Assembly: GCA_002633005.1 (NCBI GenBank)
Contig: NMRA01000058.1
Span: 820,558-844,510 of the forward strand
Origin: Phoronis australis
Taxonomy: Eukaryota; Phoronida; Phoronidae
DNA length: 23,953 nt
Direction: 5' to 3'
Shown here one piece after another: positions 1 through 9,306 of this stretch. Position numbers and translations under genes: made by a program. Numbering within the stretch: position 1 is the stretch's first letter; each line of letters begins with the position of its first letter. The notes under the pieces are model-generated. The model made no database searches and was not told the origin of the DNA. It saw nothing but the letters and a program-made list of their open reading frames with translations.

Positions 1-205
1 CTTAAGTGGCCGAAAGTGTTAGCCAATGAAACGCTTCAAAGATCGATTCTGCATATCCCATGTTCACACGACTTGCTTACAAGTCATCGGGAGGGCTGTT
101 CTCGGTTAGTGTTCTTTTGAACTTGGATTTGGCAACAACCAAATAACGGTCGGATTAACAAGAGCTGCTTTGTATTTGCCACGTATCTGTTGAGAAGTGT
201 AAAAA

Positions 206-333
206 CTCAGCTCGCATTCGTTAGAAATTCCAGGTCGTATTTTGCGACTTGATATGAGCTGACAAATATCTCAGCTCGCATTTTCAAATTTCAGGTCGCA
301 AATGCGACCTGCAGCTCGTTATGTCGAGCCCTG
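206..333 (-). mobile_element. Terminus of a hAT-like DNA transposon (non-coding end only)
   Basis: Read on the minus strand, the block starts CAGGGCTCGACATAACGAG, which resembles the CAGGG-type ends of hAT superfamily elements. Inside it lie two diverged copies of a 64-bp direct repeat: CTCAGCTCGCATT begins at 206 and again at 270. Each copy is followed by a palindromic core of the form CAGGTCG...TGCGACCTG (second copy 293-312). Such subterminal repeats fit transposase-binding sites. The base after the end would begin an 8-bp target duplication (ctaagagg, 334-341), but no partner copy is seen upstream, so the other end is either outside the window or lost. The sequence at 1-205 may be the element interior, but it has no recognisable protein. 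Superfamily assignment rests on the terminus alone. Confidence 0.45.
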
Positions 334-341
334 CTAAGAGG

Positions 342-741
342 TACCTGGAATGTAACCTCAAAGTAATCTTGCACGAGGTACAATGCTAACTAATTAATTT
401 GAATAGTTACTAATAGAAAACAAGGTTTTAAACACTGAGTTGTGTACACAGCAATGTCTTATCCTGGGGGCCATGGCCACACAATGAGTTCACTCATGAT
501 TCAAAGTACAAGGCAGACCAGCAACTGAGCCATGGTGTGTCAGTCCCACATTGCGGGGATTGCCAAGTCAATGTTCCTATTATAGCTATTTTTGGCATTC
601 AAGGCCTGGATATAAAGACTCTCTTCTATGGCTAACATTGGATCAGTAGACTTCAAGCTGTGAGACTGACCAATCACATCTCACTGTACAACGGGCTTTA
701 TTTAGAGCCGAAACATTGAAATGTAAACATTGTAAGTAAGG
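342..741. other. Non-coding stretch between the hAT-like end and the piggyBac remnant
   Basis: No open frame with family motifs. The upstream two thirds of a piggyBac transposase would be expected just before 742 but are not readable in any plus frame, so the remnant was truncated here or replaced by unrelated sequence. Confidence 0.5.
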
Positions 742-1449
742 AGTGAAATAAAGGCATTGTTGGCCAATTGTGTTGAGGACTGTTCTCTCTTGCCTGTCAA
801 GGAAATGCAGAAAACCCCATGCGGTACATTTGATTATTCCTGTGACACCAAGAACAACCTAATAGTTGTTCGATGGAACGATAACTCGATAGTTAATGTT
901 GCGTCAAATGCATACGGCATTGAACCCGCAAAGAAAGCAAAACGCTGATCACGTTCAGAAAGTCAGTGGGTGAGAATCGACCAGCCATTTCTAATATCGC
1001 ACTACAATCCAACAATGGGTGGTGTTGATAGGTGGGACCAAAACATTGACAAGTACCGTGTGAGCATTTGTTCGAATAAATGGTGGTGGTGTATCTTTGC
1101 GTACTGCTTGGATTTATGCATGAAACAAGCATGCCACCTGTATCGAGCTACACCGAATGCCCAAGAGAAGCCATTAGATCTGCTCGACATACGGCAAGAA
1201 ATTACCCTGGTATATGTTGCAAGGGGACGCCAAAGGAACCAGCAGGTTAGACAGTGATCAGATCACGCCACACCACTCCCTCGTCAAATTGTCGACGACA
1301 TTCGTTATGATGGCATGAACCATTTTATAAACACTCGTGAAACCCATCAAAGATGTGCTGTTTGTGGTTTGAAAACTAAAAGATTCTGTTCCAAGTGTAA
1401 CATCACCCTGCATGACAGTTGCTTTGAATACTTCAACATTCGTCCATAA
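742..1449 (+). pseudogene. piggyBac transposase remnant, C-terminal third (PGBD-like)
   Basis: One frame can be followed from about 742 to a TAA at 1447-1449, broken only by TGA at 946-948 and at 1255-1257. It contains the family's EDCSLLPVKEM segment and the VVRWNDNSIV strand. Next comes YNPTMGGVDRWDQ (about 1006-1047), which holds the last catalytic aspartate of the piggyBac triad and its neighbouring Asp. The aromatic KWWW...LDLC helix follows. After the second stop comes RQIVDDIRYDG and then the C-terminal cysteine-rich domain at 1345-1449, with CAVC, CSKC, a His and a final Cys, which binds zinc and DNA ends in active transposases. The N-terminal part with the first two catalytic aspartates is missing. 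A conserved Arg in the NRVEDC region reads Cys (TGT), consistent with CpG decay. The remnant is inactive. It ends tail to tail with the C7orf25-like gene, about 520 bp away. Confidence 0.9.
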
Positions 1450-1968
1450 GCTGTGGACAATTGTTGATGCCTGATTTGTTAAATTCTGTATTTTAATCAA
1501 ATTGATAGTATGTGGTACAATCCTTTACAATTCATGTAGTTTTGTTTGTCTTTATTCAAGTCTTATTAGAAGAAATACTTGGCGAAAAAGTCAAAATTCT
1601 TTTCACTTTATACCTTGTGAAAGGTACTTTCACCTGCATGACGTATAACAATGGACACTGTTAAAGGAAAATTTTATCACTTACTGTGAAAATAACATCA
1701 GTTTTGATCAACAAAAAAGAGTGCTAAACATGTGAAAAGGGTTTTTAATTATGTTATCAGAGCACCCACTTGATCCCAGTGAGTCATTTGGGACCCGCAA
1801 TTAAAAATGCCAGTGAAACTAATTAAAATGAAAAAATCTCACCTAACCTCTTATTTATCTTCATAAAGTTGTCATATCTATCACATACTTAATTTTTGAA
1901 CCAAAAGAAAACGTTGGGCATAAATGGGTTAATGCCTCACAAGCGACCTCTGTAACTATTTCTGGGCA
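1450..1968. other. Convergent intergenic stretch, likely 3' UTR of the C7orf25-like gene
   Basis: This lies between the piggyBac stop and the stop codon of the minus-strand C7orf25-like gene. Read on the minus strand it should hold that gene's 3' UTR. A canonical AATAAA is present on the minus strand at 1556-1551, about 410 bases past the stop, and is the best candidate polyadenylation signal. AAATAA-like variants occur nearer, around 1845-1860. No open frame of interest is seen, and no piggyBac right terminus could be fixed. Confidence 0.35.
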
Positions 1969-2061
1969 CTACACCTCCTTTCCTGTAATTGGCCTGGCAG
2001 TCTGTTCCTTTTTCTCTGTAAGTGCTCGTGAACCATGTGTGAACACTGCAAAATCTACACC
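1969..2061 (-). CDS. C7orf25: C7orf25-like gene, terminal exon with stop codon
   Basis: 93 bp, phase 0. It encodes GVDFAVFTHGSRALTEKK followed by a short variable tail and TAG at 1971-1969. It aligns to the human GVKFSVFIHQPRALTES tail, and human then runs about 20 residues further, so the C terminus differs only beyond the conserved core. The acceptor is TTATTTATTTACAG. Confidence 0.93.
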   Translation of the reverse strand, partial: GVDFAVFTHGSRALTEKKEQTARPITGKEV

Positions 2062-5000
2062 CTGTAAATAAATAACATATCATAAGGCTGTATCACACGT
2101 ACTAAGAGCTACAGACACAGAGATTCTTTAGTGATGGAAGACTTTCACATGGTGCAGGGAACCAGGGACCAAATGAAACTTCCTAGTACATTTGTATGTC
2201 ACGTGGTCCATTGTTACGATTCTTACAATATATTCACTTAAGCACCTGTAAGCTCATGTTCTGCCACAAAAACATAACTTAATGAAATTAGTATAAAGTC
2301 GTTCCTTAGTCAAATTAAGAGATGCGTTATGAGTTTGACACCAGGCTCAACAGCTTGGCGTGTCACACTTCGCTTTATGTTGAGTGGATGATCCCAAGCA
2401 ATAGCTACCATTTCTTTGGAGCATAAAAACCGCATTCTATCCTAGTTGCAAACATTTAGCTGACACTAGTTTTACTGCGGTAAATGATGAAAAGTTAGTC
2501 TCAGACAGAATGCAGGCTTGTTCCAGCTGTAAATCGTCTGTTAACATGCAATTACGAATTCTCATGCAGATAACCAGTATTCACCAAGTAGTCATTACAA
2601 TGTTTAGATAAGTTTGCCTATAGATCTAATTCACGCCAACAGGAGGCGCGTTCCAAAACGAGGTTCACTACGATAGCTTTGTTGGCTTATTGGCATAGCT
2701 TTATTCAGCCGCGTTGCTCGAACGACTAGAAAAAATATGGAAACTCAACTGTCTGTTTTACAATCCCTAAGGACGTTGAGATTCGGAAGCGTTGGGTCGT
2801 TGCCATGCGAAGGAAAATATGTCCGTGTAAAATTCATGTTTTCAAAAAGTTGGATCATATTTTGTAGCATCTCGGTTGCCGAGCATCATGGCGATGACTG
2901 GACTATCTTCGGCCAGCCAGGCTGTGTTTTCACGACTACGGGTTCATGTTTTTAGGTGCCCCACTCCCATTTTCTGGTGTGGCGGTCCCATTTGATCCCG
3001 TAGGTCCTGTTTTGTGGCTTGTCGGTCTGATTGGGAGGACCTGGTGGTCTTGTTTTGAGTTCAGCAGTCATGTTTTGAGTCCGGTGGTCATTATTGTTTC
3101 TCACCCACGGTGGGGTTGAAACGTCAGTGATGCATTTTTCTTTCCAAAAAGCCGGGACAGGCCCCTCAATCCCTCAATGCTACTTGATACCTAGTTGAGA
3201 CAGAGCCTATGAGAGCTTGCAGCAGGGCAGGGGTGCTATTGATGGTGATCGGGAGGTAGACTTTTCCCCTCACTCGGCGAAAAAAAGTCTCCTCTCAGAA
3301 TGCACAGGCGCCTTTCCAGCCCTAGAATGAACGAGACCCCTGAAGAAAGATGATAACTATGCTTGCACTGTCCAGTTTATTGAAATTGAACTCTAAAATG
3401 AGGTTATGCTTTGGACGAACGAATTGGATGTTTTAATTTTAAAATTCCACTTGGTCCAGATTGATATTTGAAACCTAACAAATGAAATAGACATAAGAAT
3501 TATTAAAAAACCAAGAAAGCAGAATTGATGGTCAAATAATTTTTATTTTCAATTACGAGCCTGGTTTTTATTTTGATAAAAATATATTTAATAACATCAA
3601 TTATTCTTTCAGATCAATGACAAATCAACTGTTAGTCCCGGTATAGTCCCTACCTCACCAGGACCTAGGCTATGCTTTGTGTTAGTATTCTTGATCAACA
3701 AATTAAACCAGATGTGACTAATTGCACATGACAGCAAAATGCGATGAGCCACCACTGCCGAATTTTTCTTCAACTCGTCAAAAATACAAGTAGATGACCT
3801 GATTCGTGTAGAAAGCATTTTTATCAACAATTCACAAGAAGAAATGTAACCCTGCATTCAGCAGCAATACGATTGCCACAATTTGGTCATATTTACTTTT
3901 CATGTTTCGAACCTAGTTTTCTGAAAAAAAACTTTTCATCAGACAACTCTTTGGTGCATTGACATGTTCTCTAATGTATTTTTCTATGTCTCTGTGGTTA
4001 ATTATCGATACACTTTTAAGATTTAATATCCAGGTTGGATTCAAAAGACCGGCCATTTAACTCATGCTATGTCAATGTCCGCTTTGTTTACCGCAGTGAG
4101 CCTCGCTTTGGATTTTAATGTCCGCCGCGTTAATTAGGACTATGCGCCAACAGCCTCAACGCACTATATATACCACCAGGTGGCACAAGAAGTCTTTTAC
4201 CCTTCATGATCAATCACCCCCGATTCCATTTAAGCGTCAACTGTGTAACAAAATGTATCGGGATTGTTTCAATGATGAATGCTGCGAAACGGCAAAATTG
4301 TGTACAGATCAAATTGATGTGAATTAACAATTATTAACAACAGTGCACCCCTGGAGACATTTAATCAAAGGTCGCGCACACGCTCAGATTGCTGTAACTT
4401 GAACTTCACTGACACACAGTTCATTGAACGTGGTTTACGAGGATGATTGTTATATATCAATAAGAAAAATGTTCACATTCACACGAGAAGCAGAGTTTTG
4501 GGCTTAAAGAAAATGCAGCATTGCATTCCCAGTAACTTGCCTACAACCGTCTTGGCCATGACCAGGTTTTACGACCTCTGATAAAAAAGAGGAAATTAGA
4601 TTTATTTAACTCAACTTAATCCTGCTCATGCAAAAATGACCCAGCATTCCTTGCTGTGACAGCCGAGTGCATGCACAGACCACGGTCGGAAGAGCCGGAA
4701 TGACAAGTCATTACGCGTCACAACCCATCAAGAAAGGCAAATCAAAAGTTTGACGGATTACTTTTGGCATGTAATACAGATTCAAGTTACATCGATTTTA
4801 AGAAACCAAATTTTGGGTACTGAGAAGAGTGAATCAATTTGTCGAGTTACAATTACCTGTCCTTGGGCGGCTCTATGAAATCCAGCATTAGCGGTAAGCG
4901 TGACAGCCTGGATTAAGTCACCAAAGCCAAATACAACCTGCAAGAAAACTGGTGAGAGTGAGGGCAGAGATAAATGGTGGTTGAAGGACTACTAACACAA

Positions 5001-8000
5001 AACAGGCGCTTTCTGCTATTGTACGACACTGCAAACATTGCAAAACAACTTTTCAGAGATCGAATTCAACAATTTTATGAAATAATTATAGACATCACTT
5101 TGGAACTAATGCATGAAATACTCAGTAAAAAATGTTGGATTATTGATTTTTGTATTATATGTGTCTTCCCAAAATGGCTTTTTAAAATGAATTTATCTTG
5201 ACTCTAGGTAACACATTTAGATGGGTTGCTACTTAACTACAGGCTGCTGCACAATTAGTTCTATGCTTAACTCAAGAGGTAAACCAGCCTGTTCATTTGG
5301 CCAAACAAAGCCTATTGTGGTGAACATTTCACGCGTGAAAATCCTTTCACAACGTAAACGAGAGCACTCAGAAGAGCGACACTAGGCGGAATTAATCGAA
5401 AAGACGACGATGGGGAGGACGACGACAATTATGACGACCAAGGTGGCAATTATGAATAACATAACATTCATTTGAGTAGCGAAAAAATCAAATAGAGAGC
5501 ATACAATCAACTACAATAAAGAACAATAGATGGCACAATATGACAGACCAGCCATGCTTTGTTCCCACATTCCAAAATAGGTGGCGCTATGTGACAGTCT
5601 GCAGAGCAAAGTTATGTTTACAATAAGTATTTGGCCTGGAATTCCAGTCTACAATAGGACAGTGCTGGCTGGGTCAGTCGGGGTCAACTAGGCATAGCCA
5701 AAACAAAGTGAACTGAAAGCCAGCCAGCTGCGTGCTTGCATAGGTGACCAAAGGAACAACGGTATCCGAAAATCTCGAATAATTCAAAAAGTAGACATCG
5801 TAGCGCAAAATGGAAAAAATATTCTGGAAGCAAGTTCAGGCAAAAATCCAAAAAATTTTCAAAAAAATTGAAAATTTGCCAGTTTTTTTGAAATTCAAAG
5901 TCAAATAACTCGAAAACGGTAAGTCTGAGAAATACGCTCTCGCAGACTTTTTGAAAGGCCATACTTAAAGGAATCCACATGCAAAAAGTCACGTCATTTG
6001 CTCTTCCCGTTAAAAATGCGACAGCAGAACGATTGAAACCGTGTGAACATGCGCCACAGCCACCATCTTGAAAATGACTTCCGGTTCAATAAACTTTTAT
6101 AAAAGCTTATTAAACTCAACAAACACGTGACCAGTTTGAAAGTGATTGGTTTGCAAATGCGCCCTCTACAAGAGAAAACGTTTTTGGCCATATTTCGGGG
6201 TGCGCATGCGCCACTTCCAATATTTCCGCCATCTTTGACCAGAAGTCAACAATTTTCTGCACACTTGTAGCACATGCGTTCTAGTATAATCGTACTGATT
6301 TTCAGCCATGTACGTCGCAAAATGCGGCCTCTACAAGCATTTGACTGTGAAATCGGATACAAAATGGCCGCCACGTCCGCCATTTTGTATACGATCATGA
6401 CCAAAAACAATAGGCTTCCAGGACTTTTCGATCTACACGTCTTGTGCAAATTTCACGCGGATCGGACGAAAATTGCGGCCTGTAGAGTGCGAACAAAAAA
6501 AAACAAACTTGATGGCAGAGCAACATACTTGGCGGAATTTCCAGAATTCCGCAGATGTAATAAACTTTTAACTTAATTCTGCTGTTTACTAGGTACAATA
6601 CGATATGGAAAAGAACAACTTCCAAATTCAACCTTTGACCTGGCCTTGACCTTTCCACTCATATCTAGTTTCTCAGCCATCTTGGATATACCATCATCCA
6701 TTACAGTGACAAAACTGAGAAGCTGCCTTGCTCTCTTAATCTCATGTACGCCTCCAATTGTGTTCATTATTTTGATGAAATCACCAACTGCAGTTTGGCA
6801 AGCAAACATAATTTTACCTGCAGCGAAACAAGTGTTATTAATCAAAATCCTAATAAGGCTAACTTTGATGGTTGTTGGTGTAAAAATCAGTACAATTGTG
6901 ACCATGATGTGATAAAACTTTTCTCAACTTACTCAACAACCCGGGCTTGGAATGACCAATGACGAAAAAGGGGAAAATTTTGTAAGCGAAGTATCGTTCC
7001 ACAAATAAGTAGGCTTGTGCGATACAAAATCTTTTGCCTTGTAGAGTGAATTTAAGTGTAATATATACTTTTGCACGAATAAAGTCAAAGTAATTATAAA
7101 GAGACACAAAAAAGAAAACTGGAAATCAATTAAGAGGAAATTGAAACCAAAAAAGAAAACGTCCTCTTAAAAGAGAAAAATTCCAAGCCCAGAACAACTT
7201 GTGAGCTTAGGAGACACACGACTTTTGCTGATAACAGAATGTTGACATTTTCTGCTTTACTGACACACACTTTGCTTTCGTTGCATAAGACGGCAGCCTA
7301 TGAATTCCAGCCTAATGAGTTCAGTTTTCAAATTGTCAGTCTTTCCAAGTCCATGAAATCAATAATGAGACTCATTTTACAGCAGTAAGTGGGCAACAAT
7401 CTGATATAACGTGCCGTATTTTGAGAACCAGTTTGATGCTCGTTATTCAATGGAGAAAACTGGTTCTTAAAAAGCAGGCATGTTATATCCGACTAGTGTT
7501 CTAAATTCAAAACTCAGCATTTTGCCATCAAACATTGAGCAATGGAGCTTTAAAGGTGCTAAGTCACAATAAGTCAAAACAAGCTAATCTAAATTGATAG
7601 ACTGGCTTGCACCTCATCAAATAATCCTAGATCAACCTCTACTCTCCATACTCTCAAAACCATCATACTCTCACCTTCAATAAATGACAGTATACTGGGC
7701 ATGACAGGAGTCTCCCTCTCCCAGGCTGCTTGCTCAGTCAGTATGGCATCACTAAACAAGTAGTGACACCTACCATGTGTGAGTGACGACACCATGGCAA
7801 TCATTGAGCTAATGTCTAAGTTCACTTTACTGTCTATTGGCATTGAAAGCACTTTGGCTAAGCAGCTACCACTCAAGTCCGAAACAAATTTCAAATCTTC
7901 CCGACTCAGGGCAATTTCGTGAGACTTCTCACAAGTTGTAACTTCCGGAATAAACAGCAAAGTACTTGGTCTTAAAACACGGCCAATGGGTTCCCAAGAA

Positions 8001-9306
8001 CCAGAAAAATCTCCACCACTTTCTGTAGTGGAATCGTGGCAGTTTTCTGACTTTCCATGACTTGTCAGCATCACACAATGGCTACAATCTCCAAGACAAC
8101 ACAATGACTTGTCGTGGTCCCTATCCTTCACCATATCAACATGAGCTAACTGTACTCTGTCCCCAACCACTTTTATGCCTTCGCTTTCCAAAGCTTCAGC
8201 CATAGCACAAGTGATTCCCTTGTAGAAGTGAAACTCGACTGATGGCACTGCGAATTGAAAACGATGCGCAGCAGCACATAGCAGGTAATCGGATGCCTGA
8301 TCAAGAAGATTTCGCTGGCCGTAATGGGCTTCACCTGAAAATATAAAATATATATAAATTCAAGCATACAGCAGAAACGTATTTTTGTGCTTTGTATCAA
8401 GAAAGACAATAGCTGCCCACGGAGTAGCATGGAGTCTTATTTTACAGGTGAGAAGTCACATAACACACTAAAAATCGCAGCAAACTACAATACTAAACAT
8501 ACTACACATGATGCTATTTTTACCTGTATGTAGGTTTGCCATGATTTCAAAACTCACTTGAACAATAAAAGGTTTGAATTTTAATGCACACTTGTATTGT
8601 ATTGGTATTGCTCTGTAATATGACCTTAGCAATGACAAGACAAAAGTTCCTCAGAAAGTTCTGTCATTTGAACAAGTTATGAAAGTTCCACCTTTTTCAT
8701 TTTCTGTGACACTTTTAGATACTAAAGTCAGAGAACGTCCCAAGGTAGGTAATTATGTTTAATTTGTCAATGTTTTAAGTCTTTAAATCTCCAGTGATTA
8801 CGGAGCACACACTTTTGCAAAGAATACATCACCTAAAACCACTGCAGCTAACACAGCCGATAGTTGCCCTAGTCAAAACAGATTTCCCAACTTCCAAACT
8901 AGCCCAAATGATGGCATGGCATAGCATGAGAAAACCTTCATTCCGTAAATCCAGCCAAAGAAGCTAGAGCCATCATCAGTTGACAGTCACCTTTAGGTGA
9001 CGCCACGTTGGAGTGTAAAATGTACCCTTGCACCAAAATCTCAGCACGCGTCAGTTCCCAAGTCAGTACAGACTTACCACTCCATATCAGGTGTAGAGCC
9101 TGAGCTTTGCGTGCAACAATCTTCTTCCAGGTGGCGCCACCATCGCAAACAACATCAAGTACGACAGACACTTTGCCACATTGGACTGGTTTCAAAATGG
9201 CCGTCATTCCAGCAGAGGTCTCTGCCTGTTCTATGATGCCCTCTATGTGAACCAGGTTGGAAGAGTTCAATTGGTGACCATCCAGTGATGATGGTTTCTT
9301 TTGCAA
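1969..9306 (-). CDS. C7orf25: C7orf25-like protein (UPF0415 family; DUF5614 + DUF1308), 5 of probably 6 exons
   Basis: The exons are join(9306-9078, 8334-7675, 6817-6633, 4937-4857, 2061-1969) on the minus strand. Intron phases 1, 1, 0 and 0 match at every junction. The joined frame is 415 codons plus TAG with no internal stop. It is collinear with human C7orf25 (about 420 residues) from the family's FLQK point to the C terminus. Conserved landmarks, in residues of the joined product, are SSNLVHIE (about 15), ARKAQALHLIW (about 65), VNLD (247-250), LTEQAAWE (275-282), a GG..E..RA segment (318-326), FGFGD (361-365), TANAGF (373-378) and SRALTE near the end. The roughly 50 N-terminal residues (family G-G-x-K-L region) are not accounted for. 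Family knowledge: a conserved eukaryotic protein of unestablished function. As I recall, the DUF1308 half has been compared with PIN-like nuclease folds, which the spaced acidic residues would fit, but that is inference. The 85-residue stretch between VVGD and VNLD is longer than in human and Cys/Ser-rich. Confidence 0.93.
2062..4856 (-). other. Intron 4 of the C7orf25-like gene
   Basis: Phase 0, 2795 bp, GTAATT donor and TTATTTATTTACAG acceptor. It has a degenerate short-period repeat at about 2940-3115 (recurrent ggtcNtgttttg and ggtggtc words). Scattered open frames (2737-2955 plus, 3609-3857 minus, 4118-4327 plus) have no motif I recognise and are within what chance produces. Confidence 0.8.
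4857..4937 (-). CDS. C7orf25: C7orf25-like gene, penultimate exon (FGFGD / TANAGF)
   Basis: An 81-bp, 27-codon exon, phase 0 at both ends. It encodes VVFGFGDLIQAVTLTANAGF followed by HRAAQGQ, matching the human TIFGTGD...MTANSGFVRAANNQ segment nearly residue for residue. The acceptor is TTTTCTTGCAG and the donor is CAG before GTAATT. It is too short to appear in a simple ORF search. The Gly-Asp and Thr-Ala-Asn motifs are the most conserved part of DUF1308. Confidence 0.93.
4938..6632 (-). other. Intron 3 of the C7orf25-like gene
   Basis: Phase 0, 1695 bp, weak GTTGAA donor and good TTTTCTTGCAG acceptor. It holds a degenerate tandem array (about 6013-6490), an A/T-rich block with aattttc-type short palindromes (about 5810-5910) and a short imperfect GAC trinucleotide run (5402-5438). 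It has no supportable gene. A long minus-strand open frame at 5684-5992 is Phe/Leu-rich because of poly-A/T tracts and is not credible as a protein. Confidence 0.8.
6013..6490. repeat. Degenerate tandem repeat, about 140-165-bp units
   Basis: The core AATGCGGCCTCTACAAG recurs at 6154-6172 (gcgccc variant), 6320-6337 and 6471-6487 (cctgtagag variant), with a weak earlier copy at about 6016. The spacing is about 140, 165 and 150 bp. Each unit also carries a CGCCAT(C/T)TTG block (about 6061, 6229, 6378), and the lead-in before each core is similar (for example GGATCGGACGAAAATTGCGG). Similar gcggcctctagag cores occur in dispersed repeats of many marine invertebrates (from memory). The last unit ends in an A-rich tail at 6491-6505. 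The middle unit contains a perfect 12-bp inverted repeat, ATACAAAATGGC (6357-6368 and 6379-6390). Confidence 0.6.
6633..6817 (-). CDS. C7orf25: C7orf25-like gene, fourth-from-last segment of the product (GG..E..RA exon)
   Basis: 185 bp. The acceptor is TTTCGCTGCAG and the split Gly is followed by KIMFACQTAVGDFIKIMNTIGG, aligning to the human FACESAVKDF...LDTLGG segment, then VHEIKRARQLLSFVTVM and GKVKARSK. It ends in phase 0 at AAG before GTTGAA, a weak donor. The ARSK-to-VVFGFG join is supported by the family alignment (human ...SRSLTIFGTGD). Reading through the donor would give VEFG, mimicking the next exon, because the first 11 intron bases nearly repeat the start of the following exon. 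Confidence 0.9.
6818..7674 (-). other. Intron 2 of the C7orf25-like gene
   Basis: GTGAGA donor, TTTCGCTGCAG acceptor, phase 1, 857 bp. It contains the inverted-repeat element at 7401-7491 and an A-rich, purine-biased stretch (about 7100-7180). No coding signal is seen. Confidence 0.8.
7401..7491. repeat. Imperfect inverted repeat, MITE-like, in intron 2
   Basis: The left arm runs gatataacgtgcc...gagaaccagttt. The right arm, reverse-complemented, runs gatataacatgcc...aagaaccagtttt. That is roughly 32-bp arms with a handful of mismatches around a loop of about 23 bp. The outermost bases are ctgatataac and gttatatccg. No clear target duplication is visible, so this may be a miniature transposon or simply a hairpin. 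Confidence 0.55.
7675..8334 (-). CDS. C7orf25: C7orf25-like gene, large central exon
   Basis: 660 bp, phase 1 at both ends. It completes the split Gly of WSG and continues EAHYGQRNLLDQASDYL, which aligns to the family's YGDKSIIEQAEDFL region, then VPSVEFHFYKGITCAMAEAL. After VVGD comes a lineage-specific linker of about 110 residues. The linker has a CCLGDCSHC cluster (residues 155-163) and an acidic/serine stretch, where human has a shorter acidic linker. The conserved second half then starts with KVNLDISSMIAMVSSLTHG, the putative first acidic position of a PIN-like fold, and LTEQAAWERETPVMPSILSF. The exon ends GAAG before GTGAGA. Confidence 0.94.
8335..9077 (-). other. Intron 1 of the C7orf25-like gene
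   Basis: GTAAGT donor and TATATTTTCAG acceptor, phase 1, 743 bp. A short AT dinucleotide tract (about 8342-8357) sits beside the acceptor. I see nothing else in it. Confidence 0.85.
9078..9306 (-). CDS. C7orf25: C7orf25-like gene, first recognised coding exon (DUF5614 part)
   Basis: The acceptor reads CTCTGCTTTTCCAG immediately before TTG CAA AAG (phase 0), so the exon opens with LQKKPSSLDG, aligning to the family's FLQK segment. It then encodes LNSSNLVHIEGIIEQAE, VVLDVVCDGGATWKKIVARK and ALHLIWSG. The exon ends in phase 1 before a consensus GTAAGT donor (9077-9072). The frame stays open upstream of the acceptor to about 9498, which could tempt a predictor to start at an ATG there. The strong polypyrimidine acceptor and the loss of family similarity at exactly this point argue against that. 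Confidence 0.92.

Noticed and set aside
2737-2955. 72-codon plus-strand frame as a gene
   Set aside because: It lies antisense inside intron 4, with no motif and no promoter or splice support.
5684-5992. 102-codon minus-strand frame rich in Phe and Leu
   Set aside because: It arises from poly-A/poly-T tracts and lies within intron 3 of a well-supported gene.
6621-6632. Alternative end of the third reconstructed exon after VEFG using GTTGTT
   Set aside because: The next exon supplies its own VVFGFG in phase 0. Using the later donor would break the phase or duplicate the motif.
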